Numbered from the stretch's first letter, positions 19,483 through 29,139 are shown. The stretch is DNA of 64,000 nt from Antarcticibacterium sp. 1MA-6-2 (GCF_021535135.1 NZ_CP091036.1:2852001-2916000); one strand, 5' to 3'. The notes: generated by a model not told the origin, from the letters alone. Program-made: numbers and translations.

Positions 19483-21100
19483 TTAATTTACCTCACCCGG
19501 TTCAAAATCAGAAAAAACAGAACCAGGTTTATTTGACTTTTCAGATTCTATCCACTCAACTTCGGGACTTGGATGAAAATGTATTCCCATATTATTAAGA
19601 CGTTCGCCCTGTTGAGCCACGCGGAGGGTAAAATCCTCAAAATTGCGTTTTTCATCAGGAGACCATCCAATTTCAGCCACAGCTAATGTTCGTGGCCAAA
19701 AGCGATCATCCAGCATCTCATCATTTAAGACGTGCTCTGTCCATACCAATTGCTTCAACTCCTAATACATTAGGATCATCATTCATAAAGCTGTAAGCAT
19801 TTTCCAAAGAAACACCATCTTCTTTACACCAGTTTAAGGTGCCTTCCTGTCCCGGGAAATTAGCGTGATCAAAATAGAAATTTGTGCAAATAGATACGAT
19901 CTTCTTAACATCAACAACGCTTTCGGTTTTTCCGGTCCACTCCTGGCTAATCATACTGGAGCTCACAGGAGCTTTTGTGACTTCTTCCCAGCCTATAGCA
20001 GTTTTACCGTGATGTTGTACGATAGAATCTGCCTTTACGACGAAAGTTTCATATAAAGGATCTTCAATTTCATCACCACCTATATGTATCCATGGTCCTT
20101 TAGTAATCTCGGCCAGTTCACCTATTACATCAGAAACAAAATCATAAGTTTCAGGCTGCGCCAGGCAAAACCTGCTCCAACCCACCTCGTAACCAGAATA
20201 CAATCCGGGAGGAGTTGCAAGTTTAGGTTCAATATTAGAATTCTCCGGGCAGTTTAGTTCGGGATAAGAAACTAATGCGGCGTAAATATGGCCCGGCATA
20301 TCCACTTCAGGTACAATAATAATATTGCGGGAAAGGGCATAGTCCTGTAATTCCTTGTATTCTTCCTGTGATAAAAAACCTGATCTTCCACCTGTAACAG
20401 ATCCTTTAGAACCCACCTCTGTTAATTTTGGCCAGCTCTTTATTTCAATCCTCCAACCCTGATCATCGGAAAGGTGTAAATGGAGCCTGTTCAATTTATA
20501 CAGAGCCATCCTGTCCACATGCTTTTTAAGGTACTCCAAACCAAAGAAACTGCGGGCTACATCTACCATAGTTCCTCTCCAGGGATATTCAGGATAATCT
20601 GTTATGCTTACCTGTCGAAGAAAAATATCCTCTCCTGTATATTGCCCCTGTTCCATTTCAGATGGAAAGAGTTGTCTTAGGGTTTGAACGGCGTAAAAAA
20701 GACCAGCTTCAGTAGCACCTTTAATTTCTACAATTTCATTGGTGATATTAAGAGTATAACCTTCCTCTCCCAATTCGTCCTCCAATTGCGAATCTAAAGT
20801 CAGATTCCAATTTCCGCAGGCGTCTCCTGAAGTTATTGTCACTTCTTTATTGGCGCTGTCCAGAAGTTCCTGAAGCCAGGCTGCTGCTGTTTCACTACCT
20901 GTATTAAAGCAAATAATATTCTCCTGTGGGACACGAAACATATTATCTCCCCACTCCAGCGATTGGGGAGCAGGAATTAGAGACGGAGGGTTACCTTCAG
21001 CTGCGATATTCTCAGACTTTTGAATATTCGCACAGGACGAAAAAAACGCTGCAACCAGGATGCTGATAATATAGAATTTAGTTTTTCTTTTCATCTTCAT
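19483..21100 (-). CDS. GH20 beta-N-acetylhexosaminidase lipoprotein (one frame break)
   Basis: The restored protein is 538 residues. The lipobox Cys23 (FFSSC) predicts membrane anchoring. A GH20 N-terminal domain covers about 40-165. The TIM barrel carries RLHLHLSDDQGWRIEI near 205 and the catalytic pair Asp343-Glu344 in HIGGDEIEDP. The closing LVWTEHVLNDEMLDDRFWPR motif is split by the frame break at 19745-19752. ACTGGT at that point restores VEALVWTEH, though a simple extra A would also explain it. It should release terminal GlcNAc or GalNAc. It ends the block with creatininase-family, FHS transporter and ROK kinase genes, so GlcNAc uptake and phosphorylation is the likely use. Confidence 0.92.
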
Positions 21101-21117
21101 AAAAATTTAAATCATTA

Positions 21118-21882
21118 CTATTCCTCGTAACGCTGTTGTATATCTATCCCTGCTACTTCTGTAAAAAGCCCCGCAAGTTTCTCGCTTACGGCATTAAAAA
21201 ACTTTTCGCCTTTTTCTTTAGTGGCTTTTTTAGGATTTCCAATTCCGGTATCTTCTGATACCATATTCCATTTACGTTCAGACCAGGCCCATCCTTCTTT
21301 GATCCCAGTGATCCTGGACTTTTTCTCCTCTCCGCTTCCTGCCTTTTCTAATCCCGATACAAGATCTGGCCGCAAGTGCAGCATGAGGCTGGTTTCCATT
21401 TCATCGGCGTGATCTCCGGATTCTTCAAAAAATTGGTTCCTATCTACCGTCTGAAAAAAGCTAGTGGTAACAAATAATATTTTGGGAAACCTCGCTCCCA
21501 CTTCTCTTAGCAAGGCCTTAAAATTATTTCCCCCGTGACCGTTTAACAATATAAGTTTATAAATGCCGTGATTGTTTAAAACCTCTGCAATATCGTTAAG
21601 AATTGCCAATTGTGTAGACGGATATAAATTAATGCACAGATCGATATCTGTTTGCCCTGTATTTACACCAAAAGGTATATTGGGCAAAATTATAACTTTA
21701 GCTCCATTTTCCCAGGCTTGTTTTCCCGCCTCTGTAGCAAATGCCTCTATTTGAAAATTGTCTGTAGCATAAGGCAGATGATAGTTATGTGCCTCTGTAG
21801 CTCCCCACGGCAGGACGGCTACTTCTGCTTTATTCTTTTTTACTTCGCTCCAGTTGGATTCGGCTAAAATATATGGTCGCAT
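21118..21882 (-). CDS. Creatininase-family amidohydrolase
   Basis: The protein has 254 residues and is cytoplasmic. The creatininase fold shows AVLPWGATEAHNYHLPYATDN (Glu, His and Asp metal ligands), LLNGHGGNNFKALL and a DHADEMETSLML segment with a further Glu ligand. Family members hydrolyse small cyclic or linear amides such as creatinine, formamides and mycofactocin intermediates. The start overlaps the stop of the upstream transporter gene by one base, so they are coupled. The substrate is unknown; within an amino-sugar operon, an N-acyl or lactam sugar is a possible guess. Confidence 0.85.
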   Translation of the reverse strand: MRPYILAESNWSEVKKNKAEVAVLPWGATEAHNYHLPYATDNFQIEAFATEAGKQAWENGAKVIILPNIPFGVNTGQTDIDLCINLYPSTQLAILNDIAEVLNNHGIYKLILLNGHGGNNFKALLREVGARFPKILFVTTSFFQTVDRNQFFEESGDHADEMETSLMLHLRPDLVSGLEKAGSGEEKKSRITGIKEGWAWSERKWNMVSEDTGIGNPKKATKEKGEKFFNAVSEKLAGLFTEVAGIDIQQRYEE

Positions 21883-23165
21883 TAATTTCTTATTTTATAA
21901 CCTTTGATTGAATAATATAAAATGAACAGGTAGCAAGGAACCATAATCCAATATGCATCCCGGGGATTCCACTCTTCAGCCAGTGCTCCATACATTAGTG
22001 GAACGATGGCTCCCCCCGCGATTCCCATTACCAACAAAGAAGATGCTGCCTTAGTAAATTTACCTACATCTGCAAGTACTAAAGGCCAGATTGCAGGCCA
22101 CATAAGAGCGTTTGCTAAACCTAACAAAGCTATAAATACAAGAGAAACATATCCTTCTGTAAAAATGGCTATTATAGAAAACACAACACCTAAAATGGCT
22201 GAAACCCTTAGCGCATTCTCCTGCTTAATGAACTTCGGAATTGAAAATATTCCTATTATATAACCTATCACCATAGCAACCATAGTTCCGGTTGCAAAGA
22301 ATTTAGCCGTTGTAAGAGGTATTCCCTGAGATGAGCCATAACTTATAATACTATCTCCGGCGATTACCTCAACTCCCACGTAAAGAAAAAGTGTAAAGAC
22401 ACCAAGCATTACATGCGGAAACTGGAAAACACTTGTTTTTCCGGCCGCATAAGAAGTTGTCACTTCCTCTTCCTCTTCTTCATCAACCTCCGGAAGGCTT
22501 GACTTATACACCCAAAGCCCAAGCAACAATAGCACCACCACAATTCCTATATATGGTGGAATAACCCTTAGCGCCATTTCATCCAGTTCAGCATTTCTAA
22601 GTGCAGGTGAAAGATCTGCTAATTCTGCCTGAAGTTGATCTGCTTTATCTAATTGCAGGAAAAAACCAATAAGAATTGGAGCAATAGCACCTGCAAGTTT
22701 ATTACAAATACCCATAATACTTATACGCTTTGCAGCACTCTCTGCAGGACCAACTATTGTAATATAAGGATTAGACGCCGTTTGTAGAATTGCTAAACCG
22801 CTTCCCATTATAAATAGCCCTATTAAGAATATTATATAAGTCCTGCTCATCGCAGCTGGAATAAATAGTAAAGCACCTATTGCCATGACTCCCAGGGCTA
22901 CAGACATTCCTTTCTTAAATCCAAAGTAGTTAAGGGTACGGGTTGAAACCGGAGCCATTACAACATAAGCGATGTAAAAAGCAAAAGTGACAAAAAATGA
23001 TTGAAATTTTGTTAATTCACAAGCTATCTCCAGGTAAGGAATTAGTAAGGAATTTAACCAGGTGACAAATCCAAAAATAAAGAATAGCGCTCCTATAATG
23101 ATAATTGCGCGATTGGTATTTGAAGGCGATGCTTTAGGTTGTTCTGAATTGGCTACAATTGACAT
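21882..23165 (-). CDS. FHS/FucP-family MFS sugar importer (NagP-like)
   Basis: The protein has 427 residues with 12 predicted membrane spans and a charged, Glu-rich loop (DEEEEEE) in the middle. The N-terminal FFIFGFVTWLNSLLIPYLE and the ASNPYITIVGP segment are characteristic of the fucose/glucose/GlcNAc:H+ symporters (FucP, GluP, NagP). It probably sits in the inner membrane and imports GlcNAc or a related sugar released by the GH20 enzyme of the same operon. It lies 16 bp downstream of the ROK kinase gene. Specificity cannot be read from sequence alone. Confidence 0.88.
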   Translation of the reverse strand: MSIVANSEQPKASPSNTNRAIIIIGALFFIFGFVTWLNSLLIPYLEIACELTKFQSFFVTFAFYIAYVVMAPVSTRTLNYFGFKKGMSVALGVMAIGALLFIPAAMSRTYIIFLIGLFIMGSGLAILQTASNPYITIVGPAESAAKRISIMGICNKLAGAIAPILIGFFLQLDKADQLQAELADLSPALRNAELDEMALRVIPPYIGIVVVLLLLGLWVYKSSLPEVDEEEEEEVTTSYAAGKTSVFQFPHVMLGVFTLFLYVGVEVIAGDSIISYGSSQGIPLTTAKFFATGTMVAMVIGYIIGIFSIPKFIKQENALRVSAILGVVFSIIAIFTEGYVSLVFIALLGLANALMWPAIWPLVLADVGKFTKAASSLLVMGIAGGAIVPLMYGALAEEWNPRDAYWIMVPCYLFILYYSIKGYKIRN

Positions 23166-23181
23166 AGTAATTGGTATAAGT

Positions 23182-24042
23182 TTAAAATTTAGGTGATTTT
23201 TCTTCTGAAAGAATTAGGGCGGCTGATCCAAGAATAGAAATATTGGGAATATTGGAATGCATAATCTTTAATTGATCCCGCACCTTTTTAAAAGGAAAGC
23301 TACTAACAGTTTCAACAAGAGGTTCTTCAAAAAACCTGAAGGAATTACTTACCGAACCTCCCAGTAATATTGCCTGAGGAGAGAGAACGTAGAGAATTAA
23401 CTTTAAAGCTTCTCCCAAATGTTCTCCAAATTCCTGAAAAATCTTTAAAGCCCCCTCATCATTTTTTAAAGCTAAATTGTATACTTCATTACCTGTAGTA
23501 CCATGTATATCACGGAAAAATTTTCCACTACAATACTCTTCTATAGTTTTATCACGATAAGGGATATTTCCCAGTTCCCCTGCACTTGAAAAAGCACCGG
23601 AATAAAGTTTGTGGTCTATAATAATCCCTGTACCAAATCCCGAACCCAAAGTTATACCCACGAGATTTTCGTATGGTCTTCCCTTTCCAAAAATCTTCTC
23701 ACCCATTACAAAGACGTTGGCATCGTTGGTGATTTTTACAGGCTTTTGAAAATGATCCTCAAGATAATCCTTTAAATGTACTTCTTTCCAGGAGGGTATA
23801 TTTTCAAGATCGTATATAATTCCTTTTTTGCTATCTACTAATCCAGGAACACCTATACCTATACCTTCTATCCCGGGTTCACTTATTTCTTCAATTTTTT
23901 GAACAAGAGTAGACATTATTTCTTCCTTTGAACCTCCGGCCGTCGTGGAAAATTTTAATTCCCTAACCACCGTTGAGTCCTGTACAAGACCAATGTGTAT
24001 TTTTGTTGCACCTATGTCAATTCCTACTATTTTGGAGCCCAT
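23182..24042 (-). CDS. ROK-family sugar kinase lacking the usual zinc motif
   Basis: The protein has 286 residues. The ATP-binding VGIDIGATKIHIGLV start, GIGVPGLVD and GITLGSGFGTGIIID fit ROK kinases, and there is no HTH domain, so this is an enzyme rather than a regulator. The region that usually reads GHxxx...CxCGxxGCxE here reads GELGNIPYRDKTIEEYCSGKFFRD: the zinc His is Asn and only one Cys remains. Such zinc-less ROK proteins occur in Bacteroidota. It is the first gene of an operon with a sugar importer and GH20, so GlcNAc or glucose phosphorylation is likely (inference). Confidence 0.82.
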   Translation of the reverse strand: MGSKIVGIDIGATKIHIGLVQDSTVVRELKFSTTAGGSKEEIMSTLVQKIEEISEPGIEGIGIGVPGLVDSKKGIIYDLENIPSWKEVHLKDYLEDHFQKPVKITNDANVFVMGEKIFGKGRPYENLVGITLGSGFGTGIIIDHKLYSGAFSSAGELGNIPYRDKTIEEYCSGKFFRDIHGTTGNEVYNLALKNDEGALKIFQEFGEHLGEALKLILYVLSPQAILLGGSVSNSFRFFEEPLVETVSSFPFKKVRDQLKIMHSNIPNISILGSAALILSEEKSPKF

Positions 24043-24504
24043 GAAAGCTGCATTTTTTTAATTATTAATTATAAACTTTATTTAAAAATCCTTTTTCAGG
24101 ATTATACTTCTTGTTTGTTTCACCTTTTCCTAAAGCACTTAAGAAAGGATAATAGTAGTTTAATTACTGCCCTATTATGCAATCAATTCTTTCTACTTCT
24201 GAAGATCCTTAGACATAAGATAAACCAAAACTTTAAAATTAATTCCGGTCCTTCTTGGAAAACAATCAGTTACTAAACTTTTGTAAAAATTTTACTTATC
24301 GCGTCTCAATTTAGGAAAAAACTTATATTAACTGTCATTTCTTAAAAAATTTAACAGCGTAAAATTTGTCCTTCCCTCACATTTAATATTTTATCTTTTG
24401 ACGAATTTCAGATTAATGAAAATTCCTAATATTTAAAAGTTCCAGGCCAACAATTGTAAAGGCTATAGATTTAGTTTTTTCTTATCGATGGAACTAATGC
24501 TTCT
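24043..24504. other. Intergenic region upstream of the ROK kinase operon
   Basis: These 462 bp are very AT-rich and carry no convincing gene. They must contain the promoter of the 24042-19483 operon and the end of the Gfo/Idh/MocA transcript. A weak 6-bp hairpin (AATCCT/AGGATT) is near 24087. No clear operator or promoter consensus was recognised. Confidence 0.4.
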
Positions 24505-25554
24505 TTAGTCTGCAAAAGGAATTATCCTTTTTTCGGCATGGCTCTTCATTGCCAGTTCAATAACTTTAACCACAGCTTTAGCCTGTTCACCTGTTATTTC
24601 CAGATCTTCCTTACCAAGGATCGCATCATAAAGGTTCTGATATACTTTTTTATAATTTCCCCTTTCACTTTTTATCATTTCCGTTCCAGCCACAGTGGTT
24701 AACTTACCCCAAGAATCTTTAGGTTCTTCACCCCACTGCAAAACATTCTGAGGTTTTTCACCTCTTTTTAAAGCCTCCTCCTGCACATCATATCCTGATT
24801 TTAAAAAAGTACCATCGGTTCCGTATAGGGTGAATACAGGACCTTTTTCTCTTACCAGCATTCCGGCCTTCAGAGTAACTTTTAATCCTGAATAAAAAAG
24901 TATTAGCTCAAAATTATCTACCACTTGTGCCTCATCCCGCTGTATTTGAAGACTGGCAAAAACCTCCAGGGGATGTCCAAATAACAAAAGTGCCTGATCG
25001 ATAAGATGGCTTCCAAGATCATAAAGAAGCCCATTTCCTGCATTTTCCTTTTCCTGCTTCCAACCCGTTTTAATTTCCTTCCGGAACCTGTCCAGATGCG
25101 CTTCATATTCAACAAGCCTTCCCAGTCTTTTTTGTTCAAGAAGCTTTTTGACAGTTAGGAAATCACTTGCCCAACGCCTATTGTGATTTACAGTAAGAAG
25201 TTTGTTGTGGCTTTTGGAGAGGTCTATTAGATATTCAGCGTCCTGAGATGACGTGGCAAGAGGTTTTTCAACGATCACATGTTTACCCGCTTTTAATGCT
25301 CTTGCTGCATAATCTGTATGAGTGTGATTTGGCGTTGCAATCACCACCAGTCCAATAGACGAATCCTCCAGAATTTCCTTATAATCGGTTAAAATTATAG
25401 CCTTAGGAAAATCTGTTTCGGCATTTTTTACATTGTCAGGTGTTGATGTCAAAATTTTTTTGATATCAAAGCCTTCTATACTGGAAATGATTGGAGCATT
25501 AAAAAATCTAGCGCCAGAACCAAATCCCACAAGTGCCACATTTACTGTTTTCAT
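24505..25554 (-). CDS. Gfo/Idh/MocA-family oxidoreductase, cytoplasmic
   Basis: The protein has 349 residues without a signal peptide. A Rossmann NAD(P) site is at the start (VALVGFGSGARFFNAP) and the family EKP motif is in HVIVEKPLATS. A catalytic-region segment DLGSHLIDQALLLFG follows in the C-terminal domain. The C-terminus resembles the YhhX/YdgJ subgroup (a GNYKKVYQNLYDAI segment). It would oxidise or reduce a sugar or 3-keto-sugar in the cytoplasm. It stands at the boundary between the amino-sugar block and the DUF1080 block; its closest functional partner is unclear. Confidence 0.9.
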   Translation of the reverse strand: MKTVNVALVGFGSGARFFNAPIISSIEGFDIKKILTSTPDNVKNAETDFPKAIILTDYKEILEDSSIGLVVIATPNHTHTDYAARALKAGKHVIVEKPLATSSQDAEYLIDLSKSHNKLLTVNHNRRWASDFLTVKKLLEQKRLGRLVEYEAHLDRFRKEIKTGWKQEKENAGNGLLYDLGSHLIDQALLLFGHPLEVFASLQIQRDEAQVVDNFELILFYSGLKVTLKAGMLVREKGPVFTLYGTDGTFLKSGYDVQEEALKRGEKPQNVLQWGEEPKDSWGKLTTVAGTEMIKSERGNYKKVYQNLYDAILGKEDLEITGEQAKAVVKVIELAMKSHAEKRIIPFAD

Positions 25555-25681
25555 TTACGATCGTGGAGTAAATAGCGTTTTATATATTTCCATAAATTTT
25601 CTCATTAAATCCTTTACTATCAGGATTAAAAATTTTATCTGTTGTAGATCTTCAAAAGAATATTGTAAATCTTTATGAGCT

Positions 25682-27283
25682 CTAATTTTCCGGAATATAT
25701 TCTTCTGAGGAAGGAATTAATTTGGCGGTTAAGTCAGGACTTTTCATTTTTTTATCTAAGGGAAACATAGGCCTGTTAATCCTATTATATTCAAGACTTT
25801 CCAGATCCTGGTCTACACCACCAGGAGTAAGTGCCATGATCCAATCTGCTCTCATATCATAAAGCTCAGGTACTAAATAGCCCATTTTAACTACAATAAT
25901 ATCTGTTAATTTAGGATCAAGATTTAATTTATCGAAATTTGTATTACGATTTCGATCCTTAGTTACAATTACCCTGATGCTACCCACTCTTACTACTACT
26001 GCCCTGTCATTAATAGATTCCACTGTACCTTTTAATCTTACCGGGGGTGCAAAGCGGGAATCAATTAAAGCTCCCACATATCCATCTACTTTTGCACCAA
26101 CCCCTGCCGCAGTGGCTTTTGCTGCCAGTTCCGGTCCAGGTATAGATGCATAAATTAAAGAAGGTCCATTATTAGATTGAAATTCAGGACGTTCTAAAAT
26201 TTCCTTCAAGGTCCAGGTAACATCTCCAGCTCCTCCAGCAGTAGGGTTATCGCCCGAGTCACTAATGAAGAAGGGGCGTTTATTACTTGCCAATGCTTTA
26301 TCCAGACTTCCATGTAAAGAGTCTGTAGGGGCGACAAAATCAAATTTTGATCTTACTTCCCATAAACTATTCGCTAATTGTTCAGCTGTACTTTTGACTT
26401 TGCTCTTATCATCTCCCGTAACCATAACAACTGCACTATTTCTGGGTTCGTCTGCCCAGGCATATCCAATCCAGATAGCTGCATCAATAACCCCCTCCTG
26501 CGCAGTTGCGTCAGGAAGTTTTGCATACAAACTTTTGGCAGGTTCTACACGGGTACTCGTTTTTTCCCCCGGCAGTAATATTGGAACAGGTATCCAAGCT
26601 TTGTACGCAGGTTTTCCTTTTCCACTTTCTATACGGGAAAGGAGATTCTCCACCGCTCGTTCCTTGGTCTCATACCGATCCTCATGAGGTGCCATTCTAA
26701 AGCAGGTGAGCAAATCGCTGTTGTAAGCCAGGCGCCAGGAAACATTTCCGTGTAAATCCATAGAGGTTGAAATAATAGTTTCTTTTCCCACTACTTCCCG
26801 AATCCTGGCAATAAAATCACCTTCAGGATCATCTAAACCTACCACACTCATAGCACCATGTAAATCAAAATAGAGACCATCATAAGGCGCATTTTTTTTA
26901 AGCAATTCGAGGGTTTGCTCCACAAGGGATTCATAAGCTTTTCTTGTTACAGCACCTCCCGGAGATGCCATTGATACCATTGCCGGAAACCACTCTGCCC
27001 GTTTACGAAATGCATCTTTACTCATAAAAGGGTAGGATTCCATAACATCTTCCCCTTTCCTTACCCTAAAAGCATCCTCTTCAGCAAGTGCCGGAGAAAA
27101 AGTACTGGATTCTGTTCCAATACCTGCAATGGCAATTCTTGGGGCTCCTTTCCTTGAAGAAAGATCTTCCCGATTCTCTTGTGCAGCAGGAACTATCGGT
27201 GATCTCTGTTTTTGAGCGAAAATGAGGAAAGATGAATACATCACCAGGCTAAAAAAAATCGTAAGGAAAATTGCCTTTTTCAT
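25682..27283 (-). CDS. M81-family metallopeptidase (MlrC-like), exported
   Basis: The protein has 533 residues with an N-terminal signal (ending near IFAQ), so it is likely periplasmic. It has the MlrC N-terminal domain (RIAIAGIGTESSTFSP, YDGLYFDLHGAMSV, ISTSMDLHGNVSWRLA) with several His/Asp candidates for zinc, and the MlrC C-terminal domain (ISDSGDNPTAGGAGD). MlrC was described in microcystin breakdown, where it cleaves a linear peptide, but most family members have unknown substrates. It lies 109 bp upstream of nothing but its own promoter region and downstream of the DUF1080 gene on the same strand; a hairpin separates the two. Confidence 0.85.
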   Translation of the reverse strand: MKKAIFLTIFFSLVMYSSFLIFAQKQRSPIVPAAQENREDLSSRKGAPRIAIAGIGTESSTFSPALAEEDAFRVRKGEDVMESYPFMSKDAFRKRAEWFPAMVSMASPGGAVTRKAYESLVEQTLELLKKNAPYDGLYFDLHGAMSVVGLDDPEGDFIARIREVVGKETIISTSMDLHGNVSWRLAYNSDLLTCFRMAPHEDRYETKERAVENLLSRIESGKGKPAYKAWIPVPILLPGEKTSTRVEPAKSLYAKLPDATAQEGVIDAAIWIGYAWADEPRNSAVVMVTGDDKSKVKSTAEQLANSLWEVRSKFDFVAPTDSLHGSLDKALASNKRPFFISDSGDNPTAGGAGDVTWTLKEILERPEFQSNNGPSLIYASIPGPELAAKATAAGVGAKVDGYVGALIDSRFAPPVRLKGTVESINDRAVVVRVGSIRVIVTKDRNRNTNFDKLNLDPKLTDIIVVKMGYLVPELYDMRADWIMALTPGGVDQDLESLEYNRINRPMFPLDKKMKSPDLTAKLIPSSEEYIPEN

Positions 27284-27351
27284 ATGTAATGTTGCTATAT
27301 GTTAATTTACTGGATGGGGAAGCGTGGTTATTTGCAAACTAAAAATCATAT

Positions 27352-27383
27352 AAACCTCCTATACCCTGGTACAGGAGGAGTTT
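27352..27383 (-). terminator. Hairpin after the 27393-28046 gene
   Basis: AAACCTCCT...TACC pairs with GGTA...AGGAGGAGTTT, with small bulges. It lies just after the DUF1080 stop on the minus strand and before the M81 gene, so it probably ends the DUF1080 transcript. Confidence 0.5.
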
Positions 27384-27392
27384 TCCTAATCA

Positions 27393-28046
27393 CTAATTAT
27401 TTTCTTCTATTTCGCGGATTTTAATATTCTTCCAACGAACCTTTATTCCGCCACCACTGTGGATTTGCAAAGCAATGGAACCCTCAGCCGCACCAATTTT
27501 TTCATCTTTCAATTCCACCATCTTTTCCCCGTTCAACCAGGTTGTTACACTATCTCCAACAGCTCTAATTTTTAGGTGATTCCACTTTCCTGGTTTTAGT
27601 ATATCCTCCTTTTCATCAGGGATTTGTACCAGCCATTCCCTGCCATAAGATTCATATATTCCTCCTGTATCATTACCGGGAGGCGCTACTTCTACCTGCC
27701 AGCCAGACACCTTTGTACCGTCTACAGATGATCGAATAAAAACTCCACTATTCCCATCTGCTTCCTGTTTAAAATCCAGATCTAATTCAAAGTCTTTAAA
27801 AGATTGCTTTGTGGCAAGATATCCATATTCCTTATCAGGACCACTTTCACAAATCAATTCCCCATCTTCTACATACCATTTCTCAGTGCCATGTACTGTC
27901 CAGTTTTCTAAATTCTCACCATTGAAAAGGTCAGTTTTCGAACTCTGCTGACTCTCTACAGCCGAAGATGCTTGCACTTCCTCCTTCTTATCTTTGCAGG
28001 CAACGATGGAAGCGAACAATAAAATACCTATAATTCCTTTTTTCAT
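27393..28046 (-). CDS. DUF1080 (3-keto-disaccharide hydrolase family) lipoprotein
   Basis: The protein has 217 residues with lipobox Cys17 (SIVACKD). One concanavalin-like DUF1080 domain fills the rest: DLFNGENLENWTVHGTEKW, ICESGPDKEYGYL, NSGVFIRSSV, GWQVEVAPPG, WNHLKIRAVG and GGGIKVRWKNIKIREI. The Pfam family is named for hydrolysis of 3-keto-disaccharides. It would act on the glycosidic bond of 3-keto-glycosides in the periplasm or at the cell surface. It is very similar along its whole length to the protein at 43350-43964, while the other DUF1080 proteins of the window are more divergent. It is flanked by hairpins on both sides and may be a single-gene unit. Confidence 0.9.
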   Translation of the reverse strand: MKKGIIGILLFASIVACKDKKEEVQASSAVESQQSSKTDLFNGENLENWTVHGTEKWYVEDGELICESGPDKEYGYLATKQSFKDFELDLDFKQEADGNSGVFIRSSVDGTKVSGWQVEVAPPGNDTGGIYESYGREWLVQIPDEKEDILKPGKWNHLKIRAVGDSVTTWLNGEKMVELKDEKIGAAEGSIALQIHSGGGIKVRWKNIKIREIEENN

Positions 28047-28110
28047 TTTTAAATATTTAAATATTAATTAATCATATGTGAATTCTAGAGGACTAAATAA
28101 GAAGAATGGT

Positions 28111-28141
28111 TCACCTGTACCCTAAATAGGTACAGGTGAAG
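28111..28141 (-). terminator. Strong hairpin after the SusC/D-1 operon
   Basis: A perfect 12-bp stem (TTCACCTGTACC / GGTACAGGTGAA) with a 7-base loop lies between the end of the EEP gene (28264) and the start of the DUF1080 gene (28046). AGAAG/CTTCT outside can lengthen it. It likely ends the 35395-28264 operon. Confidence 0.65.
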
Positions 28142-28263
28142 CTTCTTCCTAAATCAAACAAGCCTATGGCTTTCCGGCAGTTTCTCACCAGCATTTCTTA
28201 CAAACCATAAACAGTTACTATCATTTTTGTTAAGTACTAATTCATAATTGCAGAATAAATATG

Positions 28264-29109
28264 TTATTGTACAATTACCAGGTTGGAAACAATTGGAAAA
28301 TGATCTGACGCATAATCTTGCTTTACAACGTGATGATTTTTCACTTTAAATTTTCCCGAGGCAGGATTGAAACCAATAAAGTCAATTGTCTTTACAGGAT
28401 TATCTGTTGAGATGGTGAAGGGACAATCTGTACAGGTTAATCCAAAATCATTTGTAAAAATGTTCATCACCTCTGAATCCTGAACCGCGTTAAAATCCCC
28501 CGCTATAATAAAGGGTAGCTCTTCATCCTGGGCCAACTCGACTATTTTCTTAATTTGTAATAACCTGTTCGTTGGTTCTCTCTGGGCGTCCAAATGTGTA
28601 CTGCCAAAGCGAATCGTATTACCTTTAGGAGTTACAATTTTAGCTGTGACAAGTACCCGGGGTTCACCATTGGTACCAGCCTGTGTGGGAAGCCTTTCCA
28701 CCTTTTCCTCTGCTAAAGGAAACTTAGAAAGAATCGCCACTCCATATTCTCCTCCTTCATAGTCTATGGCCTTTCCAAAAAAATAGTTCATATTTAATAG
28801 ACTGGCTATTTGCTCTGCCTGGTTGCCAGCTCCCGATCTTTCTGTGTTAAAGTCTACCTCCTGAAGAGCTACAAGATCTGGATCTTCATTGCGAATGGTT
28901 TCCACAATTGCATTAAGATCTATAAATTCCGGTTTAGAGGGAGGATTAGCGTGATGAATGTTATAAGCCATTACACGCAATTCTTCTCCAACTTTTTCCT
29001 GATTAGATCCGTCCATTTCTGAAGAATCTGCAGTAGATGATGAAGAGGAACAGGCAACAGCAAAAATAACTGCCATTCCGGCTACAATACCTTTTAAAAA
29101 ATTTGCCAA
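28264..29109 (-). CDS. Endonuclease/exonuclease/phosphatase-family lipoprotein
   Basis: The protein has 281 residues with lipobox Cys20 (FAVACSS) and a Ser-rich spacer. The EEP fold motifs are complete: VMAYNIHH, LVALQEVD, GSTHLD, IIAGDFNA and a final SDHFPIVSNL. It should be a metal-dependent phosphodiesterase or phosphatase outside the inner membrane. It is the last gene of the SusC/SusD-1 operon, 30 bp after the PKD/propeller gene, which suggests that the imported substrate carries a phosphodiester (for example a glycerophospho- or inositol-phosphoglycan). That is inference; family members range from nucleases to sphingomyelinases. Confidence 0.88.
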   Translation of the reverse strand: MANFLKGIVAGMAVIFAVACSSSSSTADSSEMDGSNQEKVGEELRVMAYNIHHANPPSKPEFIDLNAIVETIRNEDPDLVALQEVDFNTERSGAGNQAEQIASLLNMNYFFGKAIDYEGGEYGVAILSKFPLAEEKVERLPTQAGTNGEPRVLVTAKIVTPKGNTIRFGSTHLDAQREPTNRLLQIKKIVELAQDEELPFIIAGDFNAVQDSEVMNIFTNDFGLTCTDCPFTISTDNPVKTIDFIGFNPASGKFKVKNHHVVKQDYASDHFPIVSNLVIVQ

Positions 29110-29139
29110 AGCGATAGTTTAGATTATTAATATTTCTTT

